39,250 nucleotides of DNA from Triparma columacea (taxonomy: Eukaryota; Sar; Bolidophyceae; Parmales; Triparmaceae). Where the stretch lies: the NCBI GenBank assembly GCA_030267965.1, contig BRYA01000239.1, positions 13,624-52,873 of the forward strand. The letters are read 5' to 3'. Below are positions 30,001-39,028 of the stretch, piece after piece. Below the pieces are notes generated by a model that searched no databases, had not been told where the DNA came from, and was given only the letters and a program-made list of their open reading frames with translations. A program made the position numbers and the translations under genes. The first letter of the stretch is position 1, and every line of letters starts with the position of its first letter.

Positions 30001-30471
30001 GACAACAATCTGCGGGGTTGGGTGGGTAAGCTGAAGTGAGAAACTAGGTAAAGTGGAGGTTGGAGGAGCCTTTGCAGCAGCTTCATGTTCATTCTCACCT
30101 CGAGGGTGTTGGGACGGTGATTGTAAGCTGCACCCGAGTCCTTCATATGCATGTGACTACGGGAGCTTACGTTTGTCACAACTTGGCCACGACCTGAAGG
30201 CTTAATTGCACTGGGGGGGGTGGAAGAGTGGGTGAGGAGTGGAGACAAGAAGCTTGAAGGAAAGACGGTAGTGGACGAGATGGAACGGGACTCACCCATC
30301 CCTCTTGATAAAAAAGAATATTGCGCAAGAACTAGGTTCGAACCTCGCGAGCTTGTTCTTGAAAACTTTGGTGTCCTCAGCGTAGAGGGCCATGGGGCCG
30401 GATATCTCATTGGAATAGTCACAATGTGTGGTATGGTTGGTCGGCAAGTTGCCTCTAGGGTGGTGGTTCAT
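27091..30471 (-). CDS. PH-domain protein with kinesin-light-chain-like TPR repeats
   Basis: Eight exons on the minus strand (30471-30296, 30156-30099, 30009-29618, 29508-29159, 29074-28787, 28693-28145, 28051-27654, 27516-27091) encode 800 aa; all seven donors are GTGAG. Exons 1-3 build a PH domain (about 24-150): ISGPMALYAEDTKVFKNKLARF, IKRDG, EIVVHVPENDIAS, and TRTLYVSFNTPEDEASWYAAIKQSV with its Trp. Residues about 150-400 have no recognised match (YDDFKEHIYSIGEHVVGKVHHAGSF...). Exons 6-7 carry TPRs of kinesin-light-chain/Nephrocystin type: HPLTLQSVNSMALTLKKIKKYDEAEAAYNRSLE, TANIYHNLGVLVQLKGDVRRAIEYFEKDVEI, CLNNLGIALMMENDVAGATKALQ and VMNNLGMLLASQHRDQEAEGCYRRALKG. A helical Lys-rich C-terminus follows. 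Introns 5 and 6 (both 93 bp) lack stops, so uncorrected ORFs read through them. Probably a membrane-recruited scaffold. Confidence 0.8.
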
Positions 30472-30524
30472 TGTGCGGGAGCGAGCAGCTTCGGGAAGGA
30501 GGGGTTGGGGAGGGAATTGGTTGA

Positions 30525-31694
30525 GTGAAATGGGGAATTCGGGTATACCTGGGTAACTTCTTTCTTTGGATCCTGGAGGCAAAAGGTGAAAAAGAGGACA
30601 TTTTGCGAAGCAATACGCCCACAAATAAGTCAACACTTCGCATGCAGATGGGTACCATTCGACAATATAAAGACCTGGCGATTATCGAGCTCAAGAAGCT
30701 GGGCAAGTCCCAATCCTCTGAAGACGATCTTAACTTTCTTTTTTCTTCAGTGTCAGGGTTGGTTCGAGCTAACTTGGAAATTCAACAAAGGATTCGCGCA
30801 CACAGGAAAGTAGTATCGACAGATGGAACGAAACCCAAACAGTTTGTGACGTTCACTAGGTATATTTTCAGGGAAGTGAAAGTCGCAACCCCGCAGCAAG
30901 GATATGGTGACAAGCGAATGACTTTCACAGTCACGCCTGAGGCGCAAACAAGAACATTCCGACAGCAGCCTGATTTCCCAAAGCTTCTACGTTCCTTTGT
31001 GCCTTTCGATAAAGACGGGGGGCTTGCCAAAAAGTGGTACAGTTCCAGACTCAAAGAGGACCAGTACACGCGCTTCTTGACTAGTGCAGCATTGCTTAGC
31101 ACCGATGTTCTTATCCCTATCCTCGACGTATTTAAGTCTCATCTAGAAGATCTCCAAGTTTACTTTGGTGAAATCGAAGGGTGGATCCTTGAAGTGAGCG
31201 CAAACAAACGTTATCTTGAGACTGCGTTCAATGTAAACCTCAACCCCTCGGTCCTTCGTGGTGGTCCCTTGATTGGTTCCGTTGGCAATAATTATGTATG
31301 CCAACGATGCTATGAGCAACTCTCATTGCATTCTTCTCTTACTGGATGCTGTCGTACTGAGAACTTACGCGAGCAGCGAAACGATGGCTACAACAATGGC
31401 TGTTTGTTTGGTGATGATAGTGATGACGATGGACACATTTACAACAACGGGACGAATTTGCTTAACAATGGCTACAACAATGGACGCAATAACAATGGGA
31501 CGAATTTAATATCTCCAGAGCCTCCTCCCAAATACTCAAAGGAGGGAGAATTCTGGTACGTGGAACCTATGCAAGAACGAAATTTGACCGAAGTTGTTTC
31601 CAAGGATTCTCATGAAGCGACATTCGACGTCTCAACAGACAGTGGGCGTAAGAAACTTAACGGTTTCCTCGCCTATGTTAACGTGTGTACGTAG
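30525..31694 (+). CDS. unrecognised protein, Asn/Gly-repeat segment
   Basis: I do not recognise the family. The ORF of 389 aa is open from 30525; ATGs at 30642 and 30648 (MQMGTIRQYKDL) are more likely starts, because only 53 bp would otherwise separate it from the divergent PH-TPR start. The N-terminal half is helical and charged (DDLNFLF, RANLEIQQRIRAHRK). A middle region contains FDKDGGLAKKWYSSRLKEDQYTRFLTSAALLSTDVLIPILDVFKSHLEDLQVYFGEIEGW. Then comes a CQRC...CC cysteine cluster and low-complexity Asn-rich DNA-level repeats of GGCTACAACAATGG and GGGACGAATTT (31387-31507), giving NNGYNNG/NNGTNL. The C-terminus (GEFWYVEP) is ordinary. No membrane segment. A good-looking splice acceptor (TTTCTTTTTTCTTCAG) at 30748 leaves open a different 5' structure. 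Confidence 0.5.
   Translation: MKWGIRVYLGNFFLWILEAKGEKEDILRSNTPTNKSTLRMQMGTIRQYKDLAIIELKKLGKSQSSEDDLNFLFSSVSGLVRANLEIQQRIRAHRKVVSTDGTKPKQFVTFTRYIFREVKVATPQQGYGDKRMTFTVTPEAQTRTFRQQPDFPKLLRSFVPFDKDGGLAKKWYSSRLKEDQYTRFLTSAALLSTDVLIPILDVFKSHLEDLQVYFGEIEGWILEVSANKRYLETAFNVNLNPSVLRGGPLIGSVGNNYVCQRCYEQLSLHSSLTGCCRTENLREQRNDGYNNGCLFGDDSDDDGHIYNNGTNLLNNGYNNGRNNNGTNLISPEPPPKYSKEGEFWYVEPMQERNLTEVVSKDSHEATFDVSTDSGRKKLNGFLAYVNVCT
31390..31510 (+). repeat. Asn-rich coding repeat (GGCTACAACAATGG / GGGACGAATTT units)
   Basis: Within the unrecognised 389-aa ORF, TGGCTACAACAATGG occurs twice and (A/T)ACAA(C/T)GGGACGAATTT twice. The two kinds are interleaved in the order A-B-A-B, which suggests duplication of a unit of about 75-80 bp. 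The encoded protein is NNG(Y/T)-rich and probably disordered. Confidence 0.75.
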
Positions 31695-31967
31695 CAAGGA
31701 TAAACGAAGTAATTTTAAGACGAATGCGAACTATTTCTATTTTTTAATCAACCCTGTGAAGTAGGCATCAAGGTCGATCAGGTGAACCGAAAGAGGGATC
31801 TAGTTTTATTTGCGAAAAAGTCACTTGCAAGCGACAACGCCGCGCGGAATCGACCCTTTTTGGACGATTCACCGTTTTTTTTGAGCAATTACCAAAATCA
31901 AACGCGGTAAAAGTCTCGTAAAGGTTCTATCTTCAAGGTCAAACCCAGTTAATCTTGCACTCTTCTA
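31695..31967. promoter_or_regulatory. intergenic region upstream of the TTLL gene
   Basis: This is the 273-bp gap between two genes on the same strand, one of only two such junctions besides the permease fragment. It is AT-rich with a T8 run near 31875; no clear promoter element, RNA gene or repeat is seen. Confidence 0.3.
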
Positions 31968-33967
31968 ATGAAAGCCCCAACAATCTGTCTTCGCCACGCC
32001 TCCGGCCTGACTGACGTTGCTCTCGAGAGTAAGAAAAGACTGGGTTTCAAAATGTGCACCAAGAGCGAAAACGCCACCATCCACATCCACGCTTTGGCAA
32101 CATCAAATTCTGGTAAGTTTCGATGGTGGATCATAATGGTGTGCAACAACGACACTTCGTCTAACACTCGCAAACCTTTGACTCTTTTGACTCTAACTCT
32201 TAGTTGAGGCGGATATTCGGCAAATGAAGTTCTCATCGAAGGTGTCTAAGATACCAGGCTCATCAACAGCTTCAAAGAAACATATTCTTGCCGAAGGTTT
32301 CAAGAGGGCATCCGCCTTGACTGGCGAGACCTTCGACTTCTGGCCCGAGACGTTAGTGCTACCCTCTGACCGTTCCGACTTTGACACCTTGCTGGAGCGA
32401 AACAAGCGCCGAAAAAAAAAGAGGACTTACATTATCAAGCCCTCCTCGGGTTCCCAGGGTGAGGGGATCTCCCTCATTCAGACACCCTCAGACCTCCGGG
32501 CCGCCTCTATCGGAACATGCGGCAAGGGCAAGAGCGTGGTACAGTCCTACCTCCCCTCCCCCTTATTACTACCAGCGCCGAGCAACCAGAAGTTCGACGT
32601 CAGGGTGTATGTACTGGTGGCGAGCGTGGAGCCGCTCAAGGTATACCTGTGCAGAGAGGGGCTGGTCAGGTGAGTTTAGAGGATTCATCGGGCTAGGAGG
32701 GAGAGGGGGAAACATTACAACAAAGATTTGTTATAACAAAGATTTCTAACACTAACACGCACTAAGGTTCGCAACGGTGGCCTATGAAGAGCCTCGCAAG
32801 AGTAATCTACATGATGTGATGAGGCACCTGACGAATTACAGCCTGAACAAAAGGAGCGCCGATTACATCCACGACGGCGCTGCTAGTGGGGAGAGGGAGC
32901 CCTCAGGCTCCGACTCTGACTCGGAGAAAGAGACTGACTGCATTTACGGAGATACCTCGGACAGCGACGGCGCGGACGACAAAATTAGCCCATGGAGGGG
33001 CCTCACGATGTCAGACAAGTCACCCTCAGAACAACTACAATCAGAATCAGCGACAATCCATTCGCAAGAAAGCACCGAGCAGTCGGACCTGCAATCACCA
33101 AGTGACCCTCATGGATCCGGTTCCAAGCGCACGTTGACGTCCCTCCTCCGTTCCCTCTCCTCGCACCACGCCCATTTTTCAGAGGCTGACTTCTGGTCTC
33201 AAGCTGTCGCAATCGCCCTCAAGACAATGCTCACATTGAAGCCCCACCTAACTTCCTCAACCATATCCCTCCTTGGTCCTCCCCCCTCCTCTCCCTCCCC
33301 TTCCCCCCTAACCACTTCCTCCGCTGTTTTATCTGGTGGTGGTTTCCAAGTCTTTGGTTTCGACCTTCTCCTCGATTCCGCCCTCAAGCTCTGGCTGCTT
33401 GAGGTGAACTCGAACCCCTCCATGCGTCTCGATCACGAGCTCTACGATCCCCTGAACCCTTCCCTCTGTTCCCTCCCCAGCCCCGTAGACGAGTTCGTTA
33501 AAGTGAAGGCGTTCGCCGGGGCCCTCCAGGTTGTAACGCACGAAAACAACAGGAACGGGAGAGTGAGGGTAGACGGGGAAAACATTCACCCGGACTACAT
33601 CAATTGCGACCCCCAAGGCGCCGGGGTGAGGGGACTGGGCCTGGTTGCGAGATTGGGAGAGCTTTACAACAGGGTTTTCAGGCCCCTCAAAGGGGGGGGG
33701 GGGGGGGAGAGCAACAGGCTAGGGGGCAGCCTTTACAGACGCCTGGCCCGGTCCGCGGGGTACGGGGGGGGAAGCGTGAAGGTCGACCTGAAGCACCAGA
33801 AGTGGGACATGGAGAGACGGAGGACTAAAAAAGGGGACGAGGATGGGGAGAACGGATGTGACGTATGGGACTTTGCCGAGGCGCTTGCTGGGATCGGGGA
33901 GCTTCTGGAGGAGGGAGGAGGGGTTGAGGAGGTTGTAGAAAGGCTGCTAGAGAGCGAGGCGTTTTAA
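31968..33967 (+). CDS. tubulin-tyrosine-ligase-like (TTLL) glutamylase
   Basis: TTLL enzymes add glutamate or glycine chains to tubulin tails, mainly on axonemal and basal-body microtubules. Exons 31968-32112, 32204-32669 and 32767-33967 encode 603 aa. TTL-domain landmarks in order: ADIRQMKFSSKVSKIPGS, YIIKPSSGSQGEGI (ATP binding), [30 protein letters not shown] with Arg in FDxRxY, MRHLTNYSLNK, and WLLEVNSNPSM carrying the metal-binding Glu and Asn. About 80 residues are inserted between LTNYSLNK and SKRTLTSLLRSL; they are acidic and Ser-rich (residues about 240-320). The C-terminus is long and charged, with a Gly run encoded by 13 G in a row near 33690. The gene implies a flagellate stage or modified cytoplasmic tubulin. 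Convergent with the p24 gene (39 bp apart). Confidence 0.9.
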
Positions 33968-34006
33968 AGAAAGTCAACTGGTTTTGAACCCTAACCCACA
34001 ACACCC

Positions 34007-34948
34007 TTAAAGTCTCTTGGTCCTGTCGAAATAGGTCTTCAGGTACCATATCTGTCCCGTCCCCACAGTGACTAGAACGACTGCCTCCGCGACGGTCCAC
34101 TTCCAGACCCTCTCGTTCGTCTGTTCGCTAATGTCCCTGTGCATCGCCTCCCTCTCCCTCGAGTACGCCTGCGAGTCCGACATTGTCTTCATCTGGCTCA
34201 CTAGCTTCCTCGCCTCAGCCAGCGCCTCCAGGTATCCCTCAGGCGGCCCCTTAGGACCCCCCCCCCCACCCACCCCCTCACCACTGGCCACCGAATCGTC
34301 ATCAGACTCCTGCTCAACAACACGGAACGATACCCCGACCTTCCTGTCCTTCCCATCGCTCCCTGTGGGCATGTCGTTGAACTCGTTAGGCCACTTACCC
34401 CTAGGTTTCGCGACCCCGTTCTGGACGCACAGCTCGTACTTCCACCCTTTACCCTTGTCCGTGACGTCGATGAGAAAGGTCCCCTCTGACTCCCCCACCT
34501 CACTCTGGTATATTATCTCTTCGTCAAGATCGTGGACAGTGTCTTCAAAGTGGTGAGCGATAACGACGGCTGAGAGGGGCCGTTTGTCGCGGGAGTTTCC
34601 GCTGTCATTGAGGTAGTCAAAGTTACCGGATAGTGAAACAATATGTGGGGGGGTGAAAGGGGTGTGCTCAGAGAGGATTGACAACTCTCGTTCTGTTGTA
34701 AGGTTGTGGGGTATTATGTGATGGTCAGGTGTAAGGAGGTGAAATGGGGCAAGGTGGTTGGTATACGGACTAAGAACGTGAGAGAGGAGCCTCTTGATGA
34801 GATATTTGTTGACGGCTGTAAAATGCTCACCTCTAATCTCTGGAAATAAGGTCAAGCAGAATGAGTCAGCTGCTTTGATATCGACTATGAATGTTTGTTG
34901 TGATGGTATGATGAGAGTGATAAGTATGAGAACGACGAGAATATTCAT
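34007..34948 (-). CDS. p24/TMED (emp24/gp25L) cargo receptor
   Basis: p24 proteins cycle between ER and Golgi in COPI/COPII vesicles as cargo receptors. Modelled exons 34948-34831 and 34692-34007 give 267 aa. A cleavable signal peptide (MNILVVLILITLIIPSQQTF) precedes a GOLD domain (FCLTLFPEI, LSGNFDYLND, EGTFLIDVTDKGKGWKYELCVQNG, VGVSFRVVE), then a Gly/Ser-acidic insert, a coiled-coil (YLEALAEARKLVSQMKTMSDSQAYSREREAMHRDISEQTNERVWKWT) and one TM helix ending in WYLKTYFDRTKRL, the usual aromatic cytosolic tail but without a terminal dilysine. The intron at 34693-34830 (138 bp, GTGAGC..CAACAG) has no in-frame stop, so the reading through it gives a 313-aa form; splicing restores the usual close spacing within the GOLD domain. 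Known p24s are about 200-230 aa, so the insert is lineage-specific. Confidence 0.85.
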   Translation of the reverse strand: MNILVVLILITLIIPSQQTFIVDIKAADSFCLTLFPEIRGEHFTAVNKYLIKRLLSHVLSPYTNHLAPFHLLTPDHHIIPHNLTTERELSILSEHTPFTPPHIVSLSGNFDYLNDSGNSRDKRPLSAVVIAHHFEDTVHDLDEEIIYQSEVGESEGTFLIDVTDKGKGWKYELCVQNGVAKPRGKWPNEFNDMPTGSDGKDRKVGVSFRVVEQESDDDSVASGEGVGGGGGPKGPPEGYLEALAEARKLVSQMKTMSDSQAYSREREAMHRDISEQTNERVWKWTVAEAVVLVTVGTGQIWYLKTYFDRTKRL

Positions 34949-35282
34949 TTGAAGAAGAGTGAAAAAGTGAGAAAAATGAGAGTTTTCGGAGTGTTTCCTC
35001 CGAAATCTCCCCCCTCCATGACCATAGAAACAATCCCTTGTTATTTAAGCCAATTTCTTCGTTGAATTATCGTTATAACATATATTTACAATAACAATAT
35101 ATATATCAACAAACGTAGTCATACAACATAGCTCAAACACTCAGTAACAAGCCAAGTCACAACACTTCCCCCGACGTTCCCCACAAAACACCTCCTCATT
35201 TATTCAACAAATACACACCTATACCTACGCATATCATCACATACCATCGCACACTATCTTATACAAACGTGTGACAACTAAT
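34949..35282. promoter_or_regulatory. divergent promoter region, p24 / eIF2-gamma
   Basis: The 334 bp between the two start codons are strongly AT-rich, with TATA-like runs at 35079-35106 (CATATATTTACAATAACAAT then ATATATATC) and CA-rich sequence towards eIF2-gamma. By chance this gap has the same length as the one between the RGS genes. No gene is seen. Confidence 0.5.
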
Positions 35283-37069
35283 ATGGCTCCAATCACACAA
35301 GATCACCTATCTAAACAGGACGCAAAAGCAGTTGACCCAAAGCTACTCACACCACTCACACCAGAGGTTATCTCACGACAAGGTAAGAGAGAGAGGAGTA
35401 TCAGGAGTACTCTGAGGAGGACTCTGAGGAGGATGCTTATCCATTACACCTGACTTCTTCCTCAACACAATGTACATAAGAGATTGCATCGGAAAAACCC
35501 CAACCACATCAACAACACCCAACACATATACGCATACTCTAACAATGTCACCCCACACGCAACACACACCCCCAAACCAAACCTTACAACAGCCACAATC
35601 AACGTGGGAACAATTGGCCATGTCGCCCACGGAAAATCCACCGTTGTCAAGGCAATCTCTGGAGTCCAGACAGTTCGTTTCAAGAATGAGATGGTTCGTA
35701 ACATCACCATCAAGCTCGGTTACGCCAACGCCAAAATCTACCAGGGTTCCCGGGTGACTGTCCCCGGTGAGACCCTCAACGACGGCACCGTAACCCCCAC
35801 AACCTACCTCGCCGGTCCCTACACCTCCCGCGGTTCCAGCCACCCCGACACCTTCACCGAGGGCGGCGTGACCTACAACCTCCGCCGCCACGTCTCCTTC
35901 GTGGACTGCCCCGGCCACGACATTCTCATGGCCACCATGCTCAACGGTGCCGCGGTAATGGACGCTGCCTTCCTCCTCGTCGCGGGGAACGAGACGTGCC
36001 CGCAACCACAGACTAGCGAACACCTGGCGGCAGTGGAGATCATGAGGCTGGAGAATATTGTCATACTACAGAATAAGGTTGACCTAGTCAAGGAAGATGC
36101 TGCAAGGGCGCAGCAGGAACAAATCAGGAAGGTAAGAGAGGGGGAGGGGAGGACAAGAGGAGGGGAGAAGAGGACAAGAGGAGGGGGAGGTTTTCTAAGT
36201 TAGGGCAATCCACGTCTTACCTTGTCTCACCTTGCCACACTACGCTAACCTTACCCCCCCCCACCCCCGCCCCACCACAGTTCGTCGCCGGTACAGTCGC
36301 CGACTCCGCCCCCGTTATCCCAATCTCCGCCGTGCTCAAATACAACATCGACATCGTCTGCGAGTACATTGTCCACAAGATCCCTGTCCCCAGGCGCAAC
36401 TTTGTCTCCGACCCCCGCCTAATCGTAATCCGTTCCTTCGACGTAAACAAGCCCGGCCAGGACGTCAAGAACCTCCAGGGTGGCGTAGCCGGCGGCTCCA
36501 TCCTCCAGGGCATCCTCCGCGTAGGCGACGAGGTCGAGCTTAGGCCTGGGATCGTTACTAAGAACGACGACGGGAGCGTTAAGTGCACGCCTATATACAG
36601 CAGGATCACGAGCCTTTACGCGGAGAAGAACGACCTGCAGTTCGCGGTCCCTGGGGGACTTATTGGAGTCGGGACGAAGATCGACCCGACGTTAACCAGA
36701 GCGGACAGACTGGTGGGACAGGTACTCGGACTTAAGGGGAGACTACCGGAGTGCTTCGCGGAGGTCGAGATCAGCTACTACCTCCTAAGGCGACTACTTG
36801 GAGTCAAGACATCCGACGGGTCCAAGCAAGCGAAGGTCCAGAAGCTATCAAAGACTGAGATCCTAATGGTGAACATAGGCTCAACCGCAACGGGGGGGAA
36901 AGTACTCGCCGTCAAGGGGGACCTGGCGAAGATCCTACTTACGCAACCGGTCTGCACGCAGGAGGGGGAGAAAATCGCACTGAGTAGGAGGGTCGATAAA
37001 CACTGGAGACTTATTGGGTGGGGGGAAATTAGGAAGGGAGTCAAAATCAACCTTACGGAGTCTGCGTAG
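35283..37069 (+). CDS. EIF2S3: translation initiation factor eIF2 gamma subunit
   Basis: The GTPase subunit of eIF2 carries Met-tRNAi to the 40S ribosome. Exons 35283-35382, 35593-36131 and 36281-37069 encode 475 aa (human about 472). Motifs: G1 GHVAHGKST, switch [15 protein letters not shown]3 [24 protein letters not shown]4 QNKVDLV, G5 ISAVLKYN. Then come [101 protein letters not shown] and [25 protein letters not shown], all diagnostic of eIF2-gamma and not SelB or EF1A. Between AKIYQ and [13 protein letters not shown], the segment that holds the zinc-knuckle cysteines in animals and yeast has no cysteine here. Exon 1 is AT-rich, while the rest is GC-rich with strong C-ending codon preference. 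Confidence 0.96.
36150..36190. repeat. 21-bp tandem duplication in eIF2-gamma intron 2
   Basis: AGGACAAGAGGAGGGGAGAAG is followed at once by a near-identical copy that diverges only at its end, in a purine-only part of the 149-bp intron. Intron 1 of the same gene also has a 12-bp duplication (ACTCTGAGGAGG, about 35407-35431). Confidence 0.8.
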
Positions 37070-37482
37070 AAGGAATCTTATATAAGGGAGAGAAATTGGG
37101 GAGGAAGGGGGAGAGGAGGGGGGTTTAGGTCAAGGTAACGGGGGGGAAAACGTTTGCAATGAAATTGGGAAAGTGAGATTTCTGCTGTTTCTCACCTTGA
37201 TTGAAAGCTCACCTCCAAAAAGCATGTCATCCTCTATCGTTCATATTAGTTGCCTTTACACTAAACACAAGACTCAGAAGCGCAAGGTGCGTTTGAATCG
37301 TTCCTTGTCTCCCTTTTTAAGGTCGTATTGTAGCCTCAAATTGCATCTTTGAGTCAGAGGCAAGTCGGAGGGAGACTTTTTGTTGTGTGATTATAGGACA
37401 TTATTGGATATTATAGGACACTAGTGGTAACTATAGGTCACTGTATGTCACTATAGAGAGCGATATGCCACCATAAAGCGCT
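37070..37482. other. 413-bp intergenic region with TATAGG-type short repeats
   Basis: No gene is seen. From 37395 to 37475 the sequence is a run of degenerate units of 10-12 bp (TTATAGGACA, CTATAGGTCA, CTGTATGTCA, CTATAGAGAG, CCATAAAGCG). These lie directly before the start codon of the Gly-rich protein gene. Two genes on the same strand flank the region. Confidence 0.5.
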
Positions 37483-39028
37483 ATGGACGATATAGATCGA
37501 TATATACCACCAAAGGCCACAATAGGCACGCACACCCATACCCACACACCCACACACCCACCCACACACGCACAGATATATCAAGATGGTATATTAAAAG
37601 TATCACGATCAGGTACATTAACTTTATATAAAGAAGAAGAACACTCTACAGGACTTAATAGCTCATTAGACACCATTGAACTATCACCAAATCAACTAAA
37701 GCTACTCATCAACGGACAAACAAATGAGATTGAATTCAAAGGTTACATCGTACAACCACAGGATGTTATAGCCAGCAAAAACAACAACAACACCAACATC
37801 AACAACAACAACAACAACAACGAACGAGGAGGGCAGAAGAAGGTCACAGGGATAGCTTTGAACCCTCTAGTCGCAAAGCGCAAGAGCATGGCAATAAAGT
37901 CCGCGCAGAGGTTAGTAACGAAGAAGTTCAAACCACCACCTCGATACATTCCCAAGTCACTAGCAGCGCAACGGTCAGATAAGGAGACCTCGGAAGCAGG
38001 GGAGGCGGGAAGGAGGAGAAAACCGCTACAACCCGGGGAACTTTTGAGGGATACTTACGGAGATAGTATGGGGGGGGGTATGGATGTTATGGGTAGAGAT
38101 GATATTGGTAGAGGTAGAGGTGGTGTTGGATTTAGTGCTTTCGACGAGGCTTTCATGGGGAGGGGAAGTAATTTGGGGGGGGATCGTAGTGGGATTGGGG
38201 AAACATACAGCGGGGGGGGAGGGGGGGGAGGTGGAGGGTATAACGGATTCGATTATGTAGGGAGAGGGGAAGGGGGGATGCAGGGGGGGGGGGGAGGGGG
38301 AGGGGGGGGGGTAGTAAGAGGTGGAGAACTTGAAAGGGGGGTTGGGGGGGGTATGCAAGGTTCAGGAGGATGGAGAGCACCAGGGTACGGGGGGGGTGGG
38401 GGAGAGAGGGATTCAAGAATTGGGGGGGGAGGAGGGGAGATTGGGAGAGGGGGGGGAAGAAAGGGACAGAAGAGAATGGGGGGACTGGTACAGGATAGCG
38501 ACGACGACGATGGGAGTAGCAGCAGCAGGTGAGGCGCAAAACGGACTGGTTAGGAAAGACTATCTTTCTCTCTCGGACTTCAAAAGGCCGACCGGGAACA
38601 CAAACAACGGACGGATGACGAAGATGCTAACACTGTAACTCAATTTATCGCTCGTTCGCAGTGGCGAGAGTTCAAGTGAAGACGACGACGACGACGAGGA
38701 GGAGTCATCAAAGAAGAACGTCTGGGGTGGTGGGGTGGCATTTAGAACGGGCGTGTCTGATGGGGGGGGGGATCAAAGCGGCAACAAGACCTTGGCTCAG
38801 GACTCTTCCATAGGACTTCCTTCTTCCTACAGTTTCCAGGCTCCTCGTGGGGGAGGTGGGGGGGGAGGAGGTGACGAGAACTTATTCGTTTCGTCTAACA
38901 TTGGTGCCACGGGGAGTGGGAGGGACGAGAGCAAGCAGAGGTTCAACATCCAAGACGATAAGGAGGAGAGTAGCAGCAGCGGGGAGGATAGCGGGGAGGA
39001 CGAAAGTCTTCCAGACTTCCTTAATTAG
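37483..39028 (+). CDS. DUF2439/ZGRF1-like head with Gly-rich, acidic tail
   Basis: Exons 37483-38528 and 38662-39028 encode 470 aa (GTGAGG donor; phase agrees). The N-terminus (about 30-100) resembles the DUF2439 domain found at the head of ZGRF1 and yeast Mte1, DNA-repair proteins acting with helicases: YQDGILKVSRSGTLTLYKEEE...LDTIELSPNQLKLLINGQTNEIEFKGYIVQPQDVI. A poly-His/Thr stretch precedes it, an Asn run follows, then basic residues with PPRYIPKSL. A Gly-rich, partly RG-containing region comes next, encoded by long G runs (38060-38460), then a Ser-acidic tail (SSSEDDDDDEEESSKK) ending ESLPDFLN. No helicase or zinc finger is present, unlike animal ZGRF1 but like Mte1. The (CACACC)n segment at 37530-37575 lacks a GT donor, so it was kept as coding. 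The domain call is moderate. Confidence 0.6.

Noticed and set aside
30330..30350. GGTTCGAACCTC, like a tRNA T-arm
   Set aside because: It encodes ARFEP of the PH domain in the PH-TPR gene; no acceptor stem, anticodon arm or D-arm surrounds it.
35765..35840. GTGAGA..CCAG as an intron inside eIF2-gamma exon 2
   Set aside because: It is 73 bp long and splicing would shift the frame to an early stop; the continuous reading reaches [13 protein letters not shown] in frame.
37530..37575. (CACACC)n as an intron of the Gly-rich gene
   Set aside because: It ends in CACAG but there is no GT donor in front of it; only a GC donor could serve, so it was kept as coding with a note.
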